Shown: positions 25,075 to 34,707, counted from the stretch's first letter. The stretch: 64,000 nucleotides of DNA from Thermoanaerobacter wiegelii Rt8.B1 (GCF_000147695.2 NC_015958.1:2587501-2651500); one strand, 5' to 3'. A program made the numbers and translations. Notes: a model not told the origin generated them from the sequence alone.

Positions 25075-26487
25075 TTAAAATTTTTTCATCGGTAAAGTAA
25101 AAGTAAATGCTGTACCTTTACCGAGTTCACTTTCTACCCATATCTCCTCATTATGAGCATTTATAATGCGCTTTACTATATAAAGTCCAAGGCCTGCTCC
25201 ATCTTTCCCTCTCGATTTGTCCGCTTTATAAAATCTATCCCATATATGCTCTTGGTCTTCTGGAGAAATACCTATTCCATTATCTTTTATAGTAATAAAT
25301 GCCTTGTCATCTTTTATTTCAGTAAAAATATGAATTATACCCTTTTCTTTAGAAAATTTTATTGCATTGTCTATAAGATTTGTCAAAACTTGTTCTATCT
25401 TATCTTTATCAGCTATAACTATTCTTCTGTCTTCTTCAAAATCGACTTTAACAGTTAGATCTTTTTCCACTATCCTTTTTTCAAACTTTATAACGGCCAG
25501 TCTTATAAGTTCATTAATATCAAATTCAGTCTTATTAAGTGGGAATTGCCCTGACTCAAGTTTAGTCATTTCAAGGAAATCATTTATGAGTCGAGACATC
25601 CTCCTTGTTTCTTTTTGCACTATTTTAAGATAATCGCAAGCTTTTTCCTTTGGAATAGTACCATCTAATATCCCATCTATATATCCTTGTATAGAGGTCA
25701 ATGGAGACCTCAATTCATGGGAAACATTTGCCACAAAATCTTTTCTCATATCTTCTAATTGTTCTAATTCTTTTGCCATAACATTAAAGGATTTAGCTAA
25801 ATCCCCTATTTCATCTTCTTCTTTATGTTGCACCCTTGCTGAAAAATTCCCCTTCGCTACCTGCTGAACAGCCAAGCTCATTTCTTTAAGAGGCTGAGAT
25901 ATTTTACTGGAAGTATAAGAAATGAGCACAAAACCTATTATAAGAGCTACTCCTCCAGATAAAAGCATTAAAATAAAAATGTTTATAATGGTTTTATTCA
26001 TTTCTGTCAAAGGTGCATGCATAAATATAGCCCCTTCAATACGGCCATTTATAACAAGAGGCACTCCTACTGTCAAAACAGGCTGATTAAATTTACCACC
26101 AAAATATCCTTTTTTTACAACAGATTGTCCATCTAAAATGCTTTTTATTTCTTCTTTACTGAGGCTTACTCCTGTCCACGCTTTGCCCTGCTGCTGTGAT
26201 TGACTGTAAATTAGCCCTTCTTTATCTACGATCCATACAGTAGCATTAATCAACCTAGTAACAACATTTAATTCTTGATTCCATTTATCTATGTTTATGT
26301 CACCTACCGCAAATTCATTTAAAATTGCATTTATTTCTTGAGCCTCTTCCAACATTATTTTTTCTTTATCGGCAAAATAATAGTTTTGAAACATCAGATA
26401 AAACATCCCTGAAAGGATAGACAAAGTAATAAGGATGATAATTATATTGCTTATAAAAAGTTTTTTAAAGAGTCTATTTTTGCTCAA
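25075..26487 (-). CDS. Sensor histidine kinase, HAMP-HisKA-HATPase type
   Basis: A 470-residue membrane kinase. It has a first membrane helix (about residues 10-33), an extracytoplasmic sensor of about 130 residues, a second helix (about 168-190), a HAMP domain, a HisKA domain with VANVSHELRSPLTSI (phospho-acceptor His near residue 258), and an ATPase domain with N box TNLIDNAIKFS, DNGIGI and GAGLGLYIVKRI. No PAS domain is evident between HAMP and HisKA, unlike WalK. It starts at a TTG three bases after the response regulator stop, so the two are one operon. Position before htrA suggests an envelope-stress signal of CssS type, by analogy. Confidence 0.93.
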   Translation of the reverse strand: MSKNRLFKKLFISNIIIILITLSILSGMFYLMFQNYYFADKEKIMLEEAQEINAILNEFAVGDINIDKWNQELNVVTRLINATVWIVDKEGLIYSQSQQQGKAWTGVSLSKEEIKSILDGQSVVKKGYFGGKFNQPVLTVGVPLVINGRIEGAIFMHAPLTEMNKTIINIFILMLLSGGVALIIGFVLISYTSSKISQPLKEMSLAVQQVAKGNFSARVQHKEEDEIGDLAKSFNVMAKELEQLEDMRKDFVANVSHELRSPLTSIQGYIDGILDGTIPKEKACDYLKIVQKETRRMSRLINDFLEMTKLESGQFPLNKTEFDINELIRLAVIKFEKRIVEKDLTVKVDFEEDRRIVIADKDKIEQVLTNLIDNAIKFSKEKGIIHIFTEIKDDKAFITIKDNGIGISPEDQEHIWDRFYKADKSRGKDGAGLGLYIVKRIINAHNEEIWVESELGKGTAFTFTLPMKKF

Positions 26488-26489
26488 AT

Positions 26490-27173
26490 TTAGTTCACCT
26501 CAAATTTATAGCCTACACCCCATACGGTGGTAAGTTTCCAATTGGGACCATCTCCCATTTTCTCTCTAAGCCGCTTTATATGAACATCTACTGTACGACT
26601 ATCTCCCATATAATCGTAACCCCATACATTTTCTAATAGCTGGTCTCTCGTGAAAACCCTGTTGGGATGTGTACATAAAAAATATAAAAGTTCTAACTCT
26701 TTGGGAGTTAAATCCACATTTTGCCCTTTATAAACAACTTTATATTCGCTCAAACTTACATAAAGGTCTGGATAAGAAACAGCCTGTTTTTCATCACTTT
26801 CCGGTTCATATCTTCTTAAAACCGCTTTAACTCTTGCTACTAATTCTTTCCCGTCAAAGGGCTTTACGATGTAGTCATCAGCGCCAATCTCTAAAGCCAA
26901 TACCTTATCAAGTGTATCCCCTTTTGCGGTAAGCATTATTATAGGTACTTTTGAGAATTTTCTGACTTCTCTGCAAAGAGCTATACCATCAATTCCTGGC
27001 AACATTATGTCAAGTATGACGAGCTTTGGAGGTTTTTCTTGTATTTTCTTTAGTGCGGTTTGCCCATCGTATATCTGCTCTACATCAAAACCTTCTTTTT
27101 CAAGGTACAAAGAAACTATTTCACATATATTTTTATCATCATCCACCACATAAATTTTTTCATTCTCTCCCAC
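26490..27173 (-). CDS. Response regulator, OmpR/PhoB family
   Basis: A 227-residue regulator. The receiver domain has acidic pocket DDD near residue 11, phospho-acceptor Asp55 in LVILDIMLPG, Thr in MLTAKGD and Lys in DDYIVKPFDG. The C-terminal winged helix contains LTPKELELLYFLCTHPNRVFTRDQLLENVWGYD and RTVDVHIKRLREK. It is probably activated by the adjacent kinase. Members of this family bind direct hexamer repeats with 11-bp period, and such repeats precede htrA and several surface-protein genes in the window. The start is GTG, with GAGGGTGG upstream. Confidence 0.94.
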   Translation of the reverse strand: MGENEKIYVVDDDKNICEIVSLYLEKEGFDVEQIYDGQTALKKIQEKPPKLVILDIMLPGIDGIALCREVRKFSKVPIIMLTAKGDTLDKVLALEIGADDYIVKPFDGKELVARVKAVLRRYEPESDEKQAVSYPDLYVSLSEYKVVYKGQNVDLTPKELELLYFLCTHPNRVFTRDQLLENVWGYDYMGDSRTVDVHIKRLREKMGDGPNWKLTTVWGVGYKFEVN

Positions 27174-27207
27174 AAAACCACCCTCTACTTCAAGTTTCCT
27201 TGTTTAA

Positions 27208-27216
27208 ATTATATCA
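27208..27216 (-). promoter_or_regulatory. Extended -10 promoter for the two-component operon
   Basis: TGATATAAT (extended -10) on the minus strand, about 35 bases before the GTG start of the response regulator. No good -35 is visible. It lies directly after the prs terminator. Confidence 0.4.
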
Positions 27217-27241
27217 TAAAATTTAAAACAAAATATAAAAA

Positions 27242-27258
27242 AGGCACATAAAGTGCCT
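27242..27258 (-). terminator. Terminator after prs
   Basis: AGGCAC-TTTAT-GTGCCT hairpin followed by TTTTTATATTTT on the minus strand; the prs TAG stop overlaps the stem. Confidence 0.8.
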
Positions 27259-28207
27259 ACACAAACAATTTGCTTACAGACATGCCTTCGTGGATTCTCA
27301 AAATTGCTTCTGCAAATAAAGGAGCGACAGACCTCACTTTAATTTTGTCAATTTTTTTCTCTTCGGGAAGAGGGATTGTATCGGTTATAACTAATTCTTT
27401 TATTGGTGATTCTTTTAACCTTTCAATCGCAGGACCTGACAGCACTCCGTGGGTCGCGCAAGCATAAACTTCAGTAGCACCACTGTTAAGAAGAGCCTCC
27501 GCCCCTTGTACTAAAGTACCAGCGGTATCAATAAGGTCATCTACCAAAATAACCTTTTTCCCTCTTACATCACCTATTATATTCATTATCTCTGCTACAT
27601 TGGCTTTTGGTCTTCTTTTGTCAATAATAGCAAGAGGAGCATTCAATTTTTCTGCAAAATACCTCGCTCTTGTCACACTGCCATGGTCAGGAGAAACAAC
27701 TACTACGTCGTCTCCCAATTCTTTGTCAATAAAATATTTCGCAAGAATAGGTCCTCCTAACAAATGGTCAACAGGAATGTTAAAATAGCCTTGTATTTGA
27801 GGAGCATGGAGGTCCATAGTAACAACTCTATGAGCTCCTGCTGCAGTTATAAGGTCAGCTACAAGCTTTGCAGTAATTGGGTCTCTCGCCTTTGCTTTTC
27901 TGTCTTGTCTTGCATAACCATAGTAAGGTATAACTGCATTAATTTCAGCTGCAGACGCCCTTTTAAAAGCATCAATCATTATCAATAATTCCATTAAGTT
28001 GTTATTTACAGGTGCACAAGTTGACTGTATTACAAAAACGCTTGCACCCCTTACACTTTCTCCAATCCTTACACTAATCTCACCATCACTAAAAGTCCCT
28101 ACTTCTGAATCGCAAAGTTTAAGTCCAAGGTGCTCTGCTATTTCACTGGCTAACTTAGGATTTGAATTTCCTGAAAAAATTTTTAGAGAATTAGTATATC
28201 TCGCCAT
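27257..28207 (-). CDS. prs: Ribose-phosphate pyrophosphokinase
   Basis: A 316-residue enzyme making PRPP from ribose 5-phosphate and ATP for nucleotide, histidine and tryptophan synthesis. It has the N-terminal [21 protein letters not shown], the flexible loop region [39 protein letters not shown], and the PRPP-binding [18 protein letters not shown]. It is six bases downstream of glmU, as in the Bacillus glmU-prs operon. Bacillus has ctc next; here a terminator and a two-component operon follow instead. Confidence 0.97.
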   Translation of the reverse strand: MARYTNSLKIFSGNSNPKLASEIAEHLGLKLCDSEVGTFSDGEISVRIGESVRGASVFVIQSTCAPVNNNLMELLIMIDAFKRASAAEINAVIPYYGYARQDRKAKARDPITAKLVADLITAAGAHRVVTMDLHAPQIQGYFNIPVDHLLGGPILAKYFIDKELGDDVVVVSPDHGSVTRARYFAEKLNAPLAIIDKRRPKANVAEIMNIIGDVRGKKVILVDDLIDTAGTLVQGAEALLNSGATEVYACATHGVLSGPAIERLKESPIKELVITDTIPLPEEKKIDKIKVRSVAPLFAEAILRIHEGMSVSKLFV

Positions 28208-28212
28208 TTAAT

Positions 28213-29586
28213 TTAAAGCCTCCCTTTTTTTATTCTTTCCTGTACCCAGCCCTCTTTATTAGTTTGCCTACTTCTGGCTATGGCAAGTGCTCCTTCAGGA
28301 ACATCCTCTGTTATAGTTGAACCAGCAGCAATATAAGCATTATTTCCAATCTTTACTGGCGCTACAAGATTTACATTACACCCCACGAAAACATTATCTC
28401 CTATCACTGTCTTGTGCTTTTGTTTACCATCATAATTAACTGTAATAGAGCCACATCCCATATTTACATTTTTACCAACTTCCGCGTCTCCCACATACGT
28501 AAGATGAGGAACTTTACTTCCTTCATCAATTATTGACTTCTTTATCTCTACAAAGTCCCCTATTTTGACATTACTCTGTATCACAGTTTCTGGTCTTATG
28601 TGGGCAAAAGGTCCTATTTTAACATTATTTTCTATTTTTGAAGAGAGTATTACCGAATACGTAACACTACATCCATCTCCGATTTCCGAATCTACAATCC
28701 TACAATTAGGCCCTATCTCACAATCACTTCCTATTTTCGTTTTCCCTTCTATAACACAACCAGGCAATACTACAGTATCAGCTCCAATCTCCACTTCAGC
28801 TCCTATATAAGTGGTATCAGGGTCCACTATTGTTACTCCGTTTTCCATATGACGATAATTAATCCGCTTTCTCATTATTTTCTCTGCTTCAAAAAGCTGC
28901 ACCCTTGAATTTACTCCCGTTATCTCCTCTGAAGGTACAGTAAAAGCGCCAATTTTTCCATCCATATCTTTTATAATTTCCACAGCATCCGTCAGATAAT
29001 ATTCACCCTGTGCGTTATTATTTGTTATCATTCTTAGCGCTTTTTTTAGTTTGGCTATATCCATAACGTACATGGCAGAATTTATCTCATGGATGCTTTT
29101 TTCTTCTTCCGATGCATCTTTATCTTCCACAATCTTTATAACGTTTCCACTTCCATCCCTTATTATCCTCCCATAACCTGTAGGGTCCTCTAATACTGAA
29201 GACAAAATTGTAACACTGTTGCGCTCTTTAATATGAAAATTTATTAATTCTTTTAAGGTATTGGAGGTAATAAGAGGTGTATCTCCTGTCAAAATCAGCA
29301 CATTGCCTTCCTCAGGGAGTAAGTCTTCTGCCATCATCACAGCATGACCTGTGCCTAACTGCACTTCTTGATAAGCATACTTGACTCTTTCTTTTAAAAC
29401 TTCCTTTACCTCTTCTGCTTTGTGGCCGACTACTACAATTACTTCTTTACTGCCTATCTCTTCTACCGCATCTACTACCCATTCTATCATCGGTTTACCA
29501 CAGACTTTATGAACCACCTTTGGATGCTTAGATTTCATCCTTTTTCCAAGCCCCGCTGCTAAAATAAGCGTCACTAGCCCTTCCAA
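28213..29586 (-). CDS. glmU: Bifunctional UDP-N-acetylglucosamine pyrophosphorylase / glucosamine-1-phosphate N-acetyltransferase
   Basis: A 457-residue enzyme producing UDP-GlcNAc for peptidoglycan. The N-terminal uridylyltransferase (residues 1-230) opens with LILAAGLGKRMKSKHPKVVHKV. The C-terminal acetyltransferase (about 250-450) is a left-handed beta-helix of hexapeptide repeats, with VNYDGKQKHKT and GCNVNLVAPVKIGNNAYIAAGSTI. It starts at a TTG with GAGGGTG upstream. The spoVG-glmU-prs order is as in Bacillus. Confidence 0.97.
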   Translation of the reverse strand: MEGLVTLILAAGLGKRMKSKHPKVVHKVCGKPMIEWVVDAVEEIGSKEVIVVVGHKAEEVKEVLKERVKYAYQEVQLGTGHAVMMAEDLLPEEGNVLILTGDTPLITSNTLKELINFHIKERNSVTILSSVLEDPTGYGRIIRDGSGNVIKIVEDKDASEEEKSIHEINSAMYVMDIAKLKKALRMITNNNAQGEYYLTDAVEIIKDMDGKIGAFTVPSEEITGVNSRVQLFEAEKIMRKRINYRHMENGVTIVDPDTTYIGAEVEIGADTVVLPGCVIEGKTKIGSDCEIGPNCRIVDSEIGDGCSVTYSVILSSKIENNVKIGPFAHIRPETVIQSNVKIGDFVEIKKSIIDEGSKVPHLTYVGDAEVGKNVNMGCGSITVNYDGKQKHKTVIGDNVFVGCNVNLVAPVKIGNNAYIAAGSTITEDVPEGALAIARSRQTNKEGWVQERIKKGRL

Positions 29587-29670
29587 TTTTCCACACCCTC
29601 TATACTAAATTTAATTTTCATACCCTATACTATTTTAACTATAATTGCAATAAAGTTCAACAAAAAAAAT

Positions 29671-29693
29671 AAAAAGGAGACCAGCTCCTTTTT
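29671..29693 (-). terminator. Terminator after spoVG
   Basis: AAAAAGGAG-CTGGT-CTCCTTTTT hairpin followed by ATTTTTTTTG on the minus strand, overlapping the spoVG stop. Confidence 0.8.
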
Positions 29694-29970
29694 ATTCCTT
29701 ATGTGCAGCTTCTTGTTCTTTTGCTTTTTCATATTCTTTTAAAATAGCGCTTTGTAATCTATTTCTTGTGTCTGAATTTATAGGGTGAGCAATATCTTTA
29801 AACTCCCCTTCGGGAGTCTTTCGACTTGGCATAGCAATAAACAACCCATTTTGGCCCTCTATAACCTTTATGTCGTGAACCACAAATTCATTGTCAAAGG
29901 TTACAGAAACTACAGCCTTCATTTTGCCTTCCTCATTAAGTTTTCTCACCCTTACGTCTGTAATTTCCAT
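29692..29970 (-). CDS. spoVG: Septation protein SpoVG
   Basis: A 92-residue DNA/RNA-binding regulator affecting septation and sporulation. It matches the family along its length: [39 protein letters not shown], then [24 protein letters not shown], where the basic helix follows. The ribosome site is GGTGG. Bacillus has yabJ between purR and spoVG; it is absent here, leaving about 140 bases with no gene. Confidence 0.97.
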   Translation of the reverse strand: MEITDVRVRKLNEEGKMKAVVSVTFDNEFVVHDIKVIEGQNGLFIAMPSRKTPEGEFKDIAHPINSDTRNRLQSAILKEYEKAKEQEAAHKE

Positions 29971-30110
29971 AAGCTCACCACCTTCCTGAAGTTAAACCCT
30001 AAGTTAGCATTTGCAAACTCTCTTACACTAATAAATATTCGCCATAAAATCAAAATTTCCTTCAGGAAAAACTAAAATTCCGAAAAATTTTTAAAAAATT
30101 TTTACTCTCT

Positions 30111-30935
30111 TTACCCCTTCAATATCCAGTCACTTATTTCAATATCAATTATATTTTTCTCCTCCTCCATATTTTTTAACACAAAAACCGAAATGTAATT
30201 ATCCACCAGCTTATTCTCCGGTTTTTCCGTCGAAATCATAACTCCTGCACCAACTACTTCAGCATCAAATTCCTCCATAAGTTCCATCATACCTCTAATC
30301 GTTCCGCCTGCTTTCATAAAGTCATCTATCAACAATACTCTAGAACCTTTTTGCAAAGACCTTCTAGCCAAAGACATAGAACGTATGTGTCTTTGAGACC
30401 CAGAAATATAATTAATAGAAACAAAAGAACCTTCTGTAACTCTGCTATCTTTTCTAATTATTACAAGGGGAACATTCAAAGCTTTAGCGCACATCAAGGC
30501 AATAGGTATACCCTTTGTCTCCACAGTTACAATCGCATCAACATTTTTATCCAAAAAAGGAAACACTAAAATTTCGCCAATTTTTGTTACGATATTGGGA
30601 GAATAAATCAAATCGGCAGTATACAGAAAACCTCCAGGAATTATTCTCGACGGGTCCTTTAATTTTTCCTTTATTTCTTGTACAAAAGGCAAATAACTTT
30701 TAATATTAGCTATAGGAATGTATTTTACTCCACCACCAGCTCCAGGCAGCGTAATTAATTTACCAAAATTAAATTTTTCTATTACACTTTTTAAAATATC
30801 GATATCTTCCGAGGCAGTAGATTTAGCTATACCAAAAAAATTCATAAAATACTCCAAATTTATTAGTGTATTAGGATTTTCACTAAATATCTTAACGATT
30901 GCTGCCAATCGTTCATACCGTTTGTACTTATCCAT
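30111..30935 (-). CDS. purR: Pur operon repressor
   Basis: A 274-residue repressor of purine genes in Gram-positive bacteria. It has an N-terminal winged helix (KRYERLAAIVKIFSENPNTLINLEYFMNFFGIAKSTASEDI) and a phosphoribosyltransferase-like domain with the PRPP motif VLLIDDFMKAGGTIRGM, where PRPP acts as inducer. The ATG at 30935 has GGAGG nine bases upstream; the longer frame starts before it. It has its own sigma-A promoter and is divergent from murC. Confidence 0.96.
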   Translation of the reverse strand: MDKYKRYERLAAIVKIFSENPNTLINLEYFMNFFGIAKSTASEDIDILKSVIEKFNFGKLITLPGAGGGVKYIPIANIKSYLPFVQEIKEKLKDPSRIIPGGFLYTADLIYSPNIVTKIGEILVFPFLDKNVDAIVTVETKGIPIALMCAKALNVPLVIIRKDSRVTEGSFVSINYISGSQRHIRSMSLARRSLQKGSRVLLIDDFMKAGGTIRGMMELMEEFDAEVVGAGVMISTEKPENKLVDNYISVFVLKNMEEEKNIIDIEISDWILKG

Positions 30936-30973
30936 AAAAAATAACCTCCACACATACAAACTTTTATACCAAA

Positions 30974-31002
30974 ATTATATTTAAAAGTTCACTTTTGTGC
31001 AA
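30974..31002 (-). promoter_or_regulatory. purR promoter
   Basis: TTGCAC-N17-TATAAT on the minus strand (-35 at 31002-30997, -10 at 30979-30974), about 40 bases before the purR ATG. Confidence 0.7.
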
Positions 31003-31109
31003 CATGTGATATAATTTTTTTATAAATATAGTTGCTTTTGACAAGCTTTAATCATATTTTAACCATGAAAAGGCAATAATAACAATAGGAACTGAGAGGG
31101 GCGTAAACT

Positions 31110-32504
31110 ATGGATATAAATCTTGAAAACTTTAAAAGAGTGCATTTTATAGGAATTGGCGGTATAAGTATGAGCGGTTTAGCTCATATACTTTTAAATA
31201 ACGGTCATATAGTAACAGGCTCAGATATAAAAAATTCTCATATAATCGAAAGGTTAAGACAAGAAGGAGCAGTTATAACAATACCTCACAACGAAAATAG
31301 TATCATAGGTGCTGATTTAGTAGTGTATACAGCTGCTATCCATGAAGATAATCCTGAATATCAAAAAGCTAAGGAATTAAATATACCTATTATAGATAGA
31401 GCTACCCTTTTAGGTCTCATTATGAAAAAATACAAATACGGCATTGCTGTTTCTGGAAGTCATGGAAAGACAACTACTACTTCTTTAATATCTGTAATAC
31501 TCGATGGTATGGGATTTGACCCAACAGTTTTAGTAGGAGGAGAAGTGGATGTATTAGGAGGAAATGTGAGAGTTGGAAACAGTGAATATTTTGTCACAGA
31601 AGCTTGTGAATATACAGATAGTTTTCTAAAGTTTTATCCTTACATAGCTGTTATACTAAATGTCGATTCAGACCACTTAGATTACTTCAAAAATATTGAC
31701 AACATAAAACAGTCTTTTAGGCAATTTGCTAATTTAGTTCCACCAGATGGATTTGTGGTAGCATGCAAAGATGATGCAAACACCATGTATGTTGTAAATG
31801 GGTTAAATAAAAACATTGTGACCTATGGTATTTACCAAGATAGTGATTGGAAAGCAAAAAACATAAGTTTTGATGACAAAGGCTGTGCAATTTTTGACGT
31901 TTATTATAAAGAGGAATATATGGGCAATTTTAAATTATCAATACCCGGAAAACACAATATTTACAACGCCTTAGCTGCTTTGGCAGTAAGTCACCTTGTA
32001 GGAATTGACATAAAAAAAGCTTCTCATTATTTAACTGAATTCAAAGGCACTCATAGAAGATTCGAAATAAAAGGAATAGTTGACGGCATAACAATTGTGG
32101 ATGACTATGCTCATCACCCTGCTGAAATTAAAGCAACTTTAGAAGCAGCAAAAAATTATCCTCATAAAAGAATTATTTGTATATTCCAGCCACATACTTA
32201 CTCAAGAACTAAATCTTTGCTTAATGATTTTGCAGAGTCCTTTGACAATGCAGATAAAATAATAATAGCTGACATATACGCCGCAAGAGAAAAAGACACA
32301 GGAATTGTTTCTTCTAAAGATTTAGTGGAACTAATCTCTCAAAGAGGTAAGGATGCTTTGTACTTAAAAGACTTTGACTCTATAGTGGAGTATTTAAACA
32401 AAAATGCAAAAGCAGGCGATTTAGTATTAACAGTTGGAGCAGGAAATATCTATGAAGTAGGAGAAATGTTTTTAAAAGGCCATGAAAAAGCTGTAGGAAT
32501 ATAA
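31110..32504 (+). CDS. murC: UDP-N-acetylmuramate--L-alanine ligase
   Basis: A 464-residue Mur ligase adding L-Ala to UDP-MurNAc. It has the N-terminal Rossmann motif VHFIGIGGISMSGLAHILL, the ATP P-loop VSGSHGKTTTTSLIS near residue 115, the central ACEYTDSFLKFYP, and the C-terminal DDYAHHPAEIKATL. The ribosome site is GAGGGG. It is divergent from purR and ends in a terminator shared with the convergent LacI gene. Confidence 0.97.
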   Translation: MDINLENFKRVHFIGIGGISMSGLAHILLNNGHIVTGSDIKNSHIIERLRQEGAVITIPHNENSIIGADLVVYTAAIHEDNPEYQKAKELNIPIIDRATLLGLIMKKYKYGIAVSGSHGKTTTTSLISVILDGMGFDPTVLVGGEVDVLGGNVRVGNSEYFVTEACEYTDSFLKFYPYIAVILNVDSDHLDYFKNIDNIKQSFRQFANLVPPDGFVVACKDDANTMYVVNGLNKNIVTYGIYQDSDWKAKNISFDDKGCAIFDVYYKEEYMGNFKLSIPGKHNIYNALAALAVSHLVGIDIKKASHYLTEFKGTHRRFEIKGIVDGITIVDDYAHHPAEIKATLEAAKNYPHKRIICIFQPHTYSRTKSLLNDFAESFDNADKIIIADIYAAREKDTGIVSSKDLVELISQRGKDALYLKDFDSIVEYLNKNAKAGDLVLTVGAGNIYEVGEMFLKGHEKAVGI

Positions 32505-32519
32505 GCCCTACAGCTTTTT
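32486..32519. terminator. Bidirectional terminator between murC and the LacI gene
   Basis: AAAAGCTGTAGG / CCTACAGCTTTT, a 12-bp stem with A and T tracts on both sides; it lies between two convergent genes and overlaps their ends. Confidence 0.85.
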
Positions 32520-33531
32520 ATCTTGCAACACAAGATTTCCTCTCCACAAGCTTTACAGGTACAATGATGTGGTCTATGTCTACATCCTTTTGCTTTAACC
32601 TTGCAATCAAAAGTTCTGCAGACTTAATCCCTAAATCAAAGGTAGAAATATCTATTGTAGTAAGGGGAGGATTTGCAAAGGCCGACAAAGGAATGTTGTT
32701 AAACCCTACTATTGATATATCCTCAGGAACTCTATATCCTTTATCTATTGCAGCCCTTATCACACCAAATGCCATAACATCATCAGTAACCACAACTGCA
32801 GTAGGTTTTTCTCTTTCTAATATTCTCATCATCGCCCTGTATCCACCGTCTTCTGAAAACTCGTCTTGTTCCGCCAACTCTCTCTTAAAAGGTATTCCAT
32901 TTTCTTCAAGGGCAAGTTTATAACCATCTAACCTATCTAAACTCACTACATATTCCAATGAACCACTTATAAAAGCAATTTCTCTATGCCCATGTTTAAT
33001 AAGGTAATTAGTAGCAAGCTTAGAAGCCCCTATATTATCATTATCAACCCAATACACACCCTTGGCATCTAAAGGCTTGCCTATAACAACGAAAGGAAAT
33101 TTCTCATCTCTTAACCAAGGTATAAGCTCATCGGTTGTACGAGAAGACAAAAGAATTATTCCATCTACTCGTCTGCCTTTTACCATATTTATAACCGCTT
33201 CTTTTTCCTCTTCTTGATTTCCAGATGTCGACAAAAGCAAATCATATTTTTCCCTGTGAGCAACAACACTTATGCCCCTCATAACTTCGGGGAAAAAAGG
33301 ATTTGAAAAAGCTTCTTCTGTGGAGCGAGGCATTATAAGCCCTAATGTATTTGTCACTTTACTTGCAAGGCTTCTGGCAATGGCATTTGGATAATACCCC
33401 AATTCCTCCATCGCCTTCCAAACTCTTTCTTTTGTCTCTTTACTTATACGCGGATTATCAGCAATAACCCTCGATACAGTAGAAGGAGCAACATTTGCCT
33501 TCTTTGCCACATCTTTAATCGTTACATTCAT
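32518..33531 (-). CDS. LacI family transcriptional regulator
   Basis: A 337-residue repressor. The N-terminal DNA-binding domain is NVTIKDVAKKANVAPSTVSRVIADNPRISKETKERV with the hinge helix PNAIARSLASK. The C-terminal periplasmic-binding-like domain contains LGLIMPRS, VDGIILLSS and DVMAFGVIRAAIDKGYRVPEDISIVGFNN. It resembles MalR/CcpA-type sugar regulators, but no sugar operon adjoins it, so the ligand is unknown. The ATG at 33531 has AAAGGTGGTG upstream. A palindrome with central CG just upstream suggests autoregulation. Confidence 0.9.
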   Translation of the reverse strand: MNVTIKDVAKKANVAPSTVSRVIADNPRISKETKERVWKAMEELGYYPNAIARSLASKVTNTLGLIMPRSTEEAFSNPFFPEVMRGISVVAHREKYDLLLSTSGNQEEEKEAVINMVKGRRVDGIILLSSRTTDELIPWLRDEKFPFVVIGKPLDAKGVYWVDNDNIGASKLATNYLIKHGHREIAFISGSLEYVVSLDRLDGYKLALEENGIPFKRELAEQDEFSEDGGYRAMMRILEREKPTAVVVTDDVMAFGVIRAAIDKGYRVPEDISIVGFNNIPLSAFANPPLTTIDISTFDLGIKSAELLIARLKQKDVDIDHIIVPVKLVERKSCVAR

Positions 33532-33550
33532 GTATATCACCACCTTTAAA

Positions 33551-33566
33551 ATGAAACCGATTGCAT
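33551..33566. promoter_or_regulatory. Candidate LacI-family operator
   Basis: ATGAAACCGATTGCAT, a palindrome with 12 of 16 symmetric bases and the central CG typical of LacI-family operators, 20 bases before the start codon of the LacI gene. Confidence 0.5.
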
Positions 33567-33635
33567 TTCTTCTATTTATTATTCTATCCTATTCTTTTAT
33601 TTACGTCAACAGTTTTCATCTTTTTTAAGGATTCT

Positions 33636-34544
33636 TTATATAACCCCAGCTATTTTTAATATCTGTTCAGTAATTCTATACAAAAATACTAACACTGATA
33701 AAAGTACAGGCCAATGCAAGAAAATATGTAAGTCTTCTTTTAACTTTGTAGTACCGCGGATAACATATGGGTCAGTTACTTTCTTCAAATATCTTAATAG
33801 CACATGCAAAAGAATAGCAGCAAATAATGCAAAAATCCCATAACCAATGACAACAATAAATGGAATATCTACCTGTTGTAATGAAGTTGCTTTTCCTAAG
33901 TTTTGTTGTGCTATAAAATAGGATAACAATACAGAAATAGTGTTATTTGTAAAATGTCCTATCATTCCTCCATATATGGAATTAGTTCTATACACTACAT
34001 ATCCTAATAAACTGCCGAGAAAAAGTATACTTAAAAAATTTTGTACATTTAAATGAAGCATTGCAAAGAATATAGCGGTTATAAAAACACTCTTTATAGA
34101 ACCCCTCATTTCAAAACTTCTCATAACAAGTCCCCGCATAAATATCTCTTCACAGCAGGCAGCCACAGCTCCAAATATTAGAATTTGCAAAAAAATCTCA
34201 CTCATATTTTGAGCTGCAGGTATTGGCATAACGGGAATTTTACCCACTTTAGATAGAAAGTAATTTGTTAAAAGTGCAAAAAAGCCCGATACTATCCAAC
34301 CCAAAGCAGCTATTATTATCACTAAAAAAACTTGATCGCCCTTTATAGGATTTAACCTTAAAACATATTTTACATCATATCTTTTAAAAAGAAGGTAAAG
34401 AATAACAGGCAGTAAAACAAGAAAAAATTCTGTGATTAGTATACCTATATATAAAGAAGCCTTTTGCACCAGATATCCCACTGTTATGAGAAGTAACATG
34501 ACAAAAAAGTACAATTTACTTACATCTTTTTCATCTGGCCGCAT
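33636..34544 (-). CDS. CPBP family intramembrane metalloprotease
   Basis: A 302-residue protein with about eight membrane helices. It has the three motifs of the CPBP (Abi/CAAX protease-like) family in order: EEIFMRG (EExxxR) near residue 138, FFAMLHLNVQN (FxxxH) near 165, and HFTNNT (HxxxN) near 200. The substrate is unknown; related proteins act in prenyl-protein processing, bacteriocin immunity or regulated proteolysis. It stands alone, divergent from hsp20, with AAGGAAG as ribosome site. No terminator is evident before the LacI gene. Confidence 0.88.
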   Translation of the reverse strand: MRPDEKDVSKLYFFVMLLLITVGYLVQKASLYIGILITEFFLVLLPVILYLLFKRYDVKYVLRLNPIKGDQVFLVIIIAALGWIVSGFFALLTNYFLSKVGKIPVMPIPAAQNMSEIFLQILIFGAVAACCEEIFMRGLVMRSFEMRGSIKSVFITAIFFAMLHLNVQNFLSILFLGSLLGYVVYRTNSIYGGMIGHFTNNTISVLLSYFIAQQNLGKATSLQQVDIPFIVVIGYGIFALFAAILLHVLLRYLKKVTDPYVIRGTTKLKEDLHIFLHWPVLLSVLVFLYRITEQILKIAGVI

Positions 34545-34649
34545 CCAACCACTTCCTTTTTTACATCGTCAATTTCACCCTTATAGATTTTAACATAAAA
34601 AGAATAAAAAAGTAAGAATTAAATGTGAGGATTTTGTGAAACCTAATAA

Positions 34650-34677
34650 TTGAAAATTTCAATTAATGTGATATAAT
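34650..34677 (+). promoter_or_regulatory. hsp20 promoter
   Basis: TTGAAA-N16-TATAAT, 30 bases before the hsp20 ATG. The -35 lies inside the inverted repeat AATTGAAA-A-TTTCAATT (34649-34665), a possible operator. No CIRCE element is present. Confidence 0.6.
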
Positions 34678-34707
34678 AAATAATAGAAAAATATGGAGGT
34701 GATGTAA

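Noticed and set aside
34600..34707. CIRCE heat-shock operator upstream of hsp20
   Set aside because: TTAGCACTC-N9-GAGTGCTAA is absent; only a different short palindrome is present.
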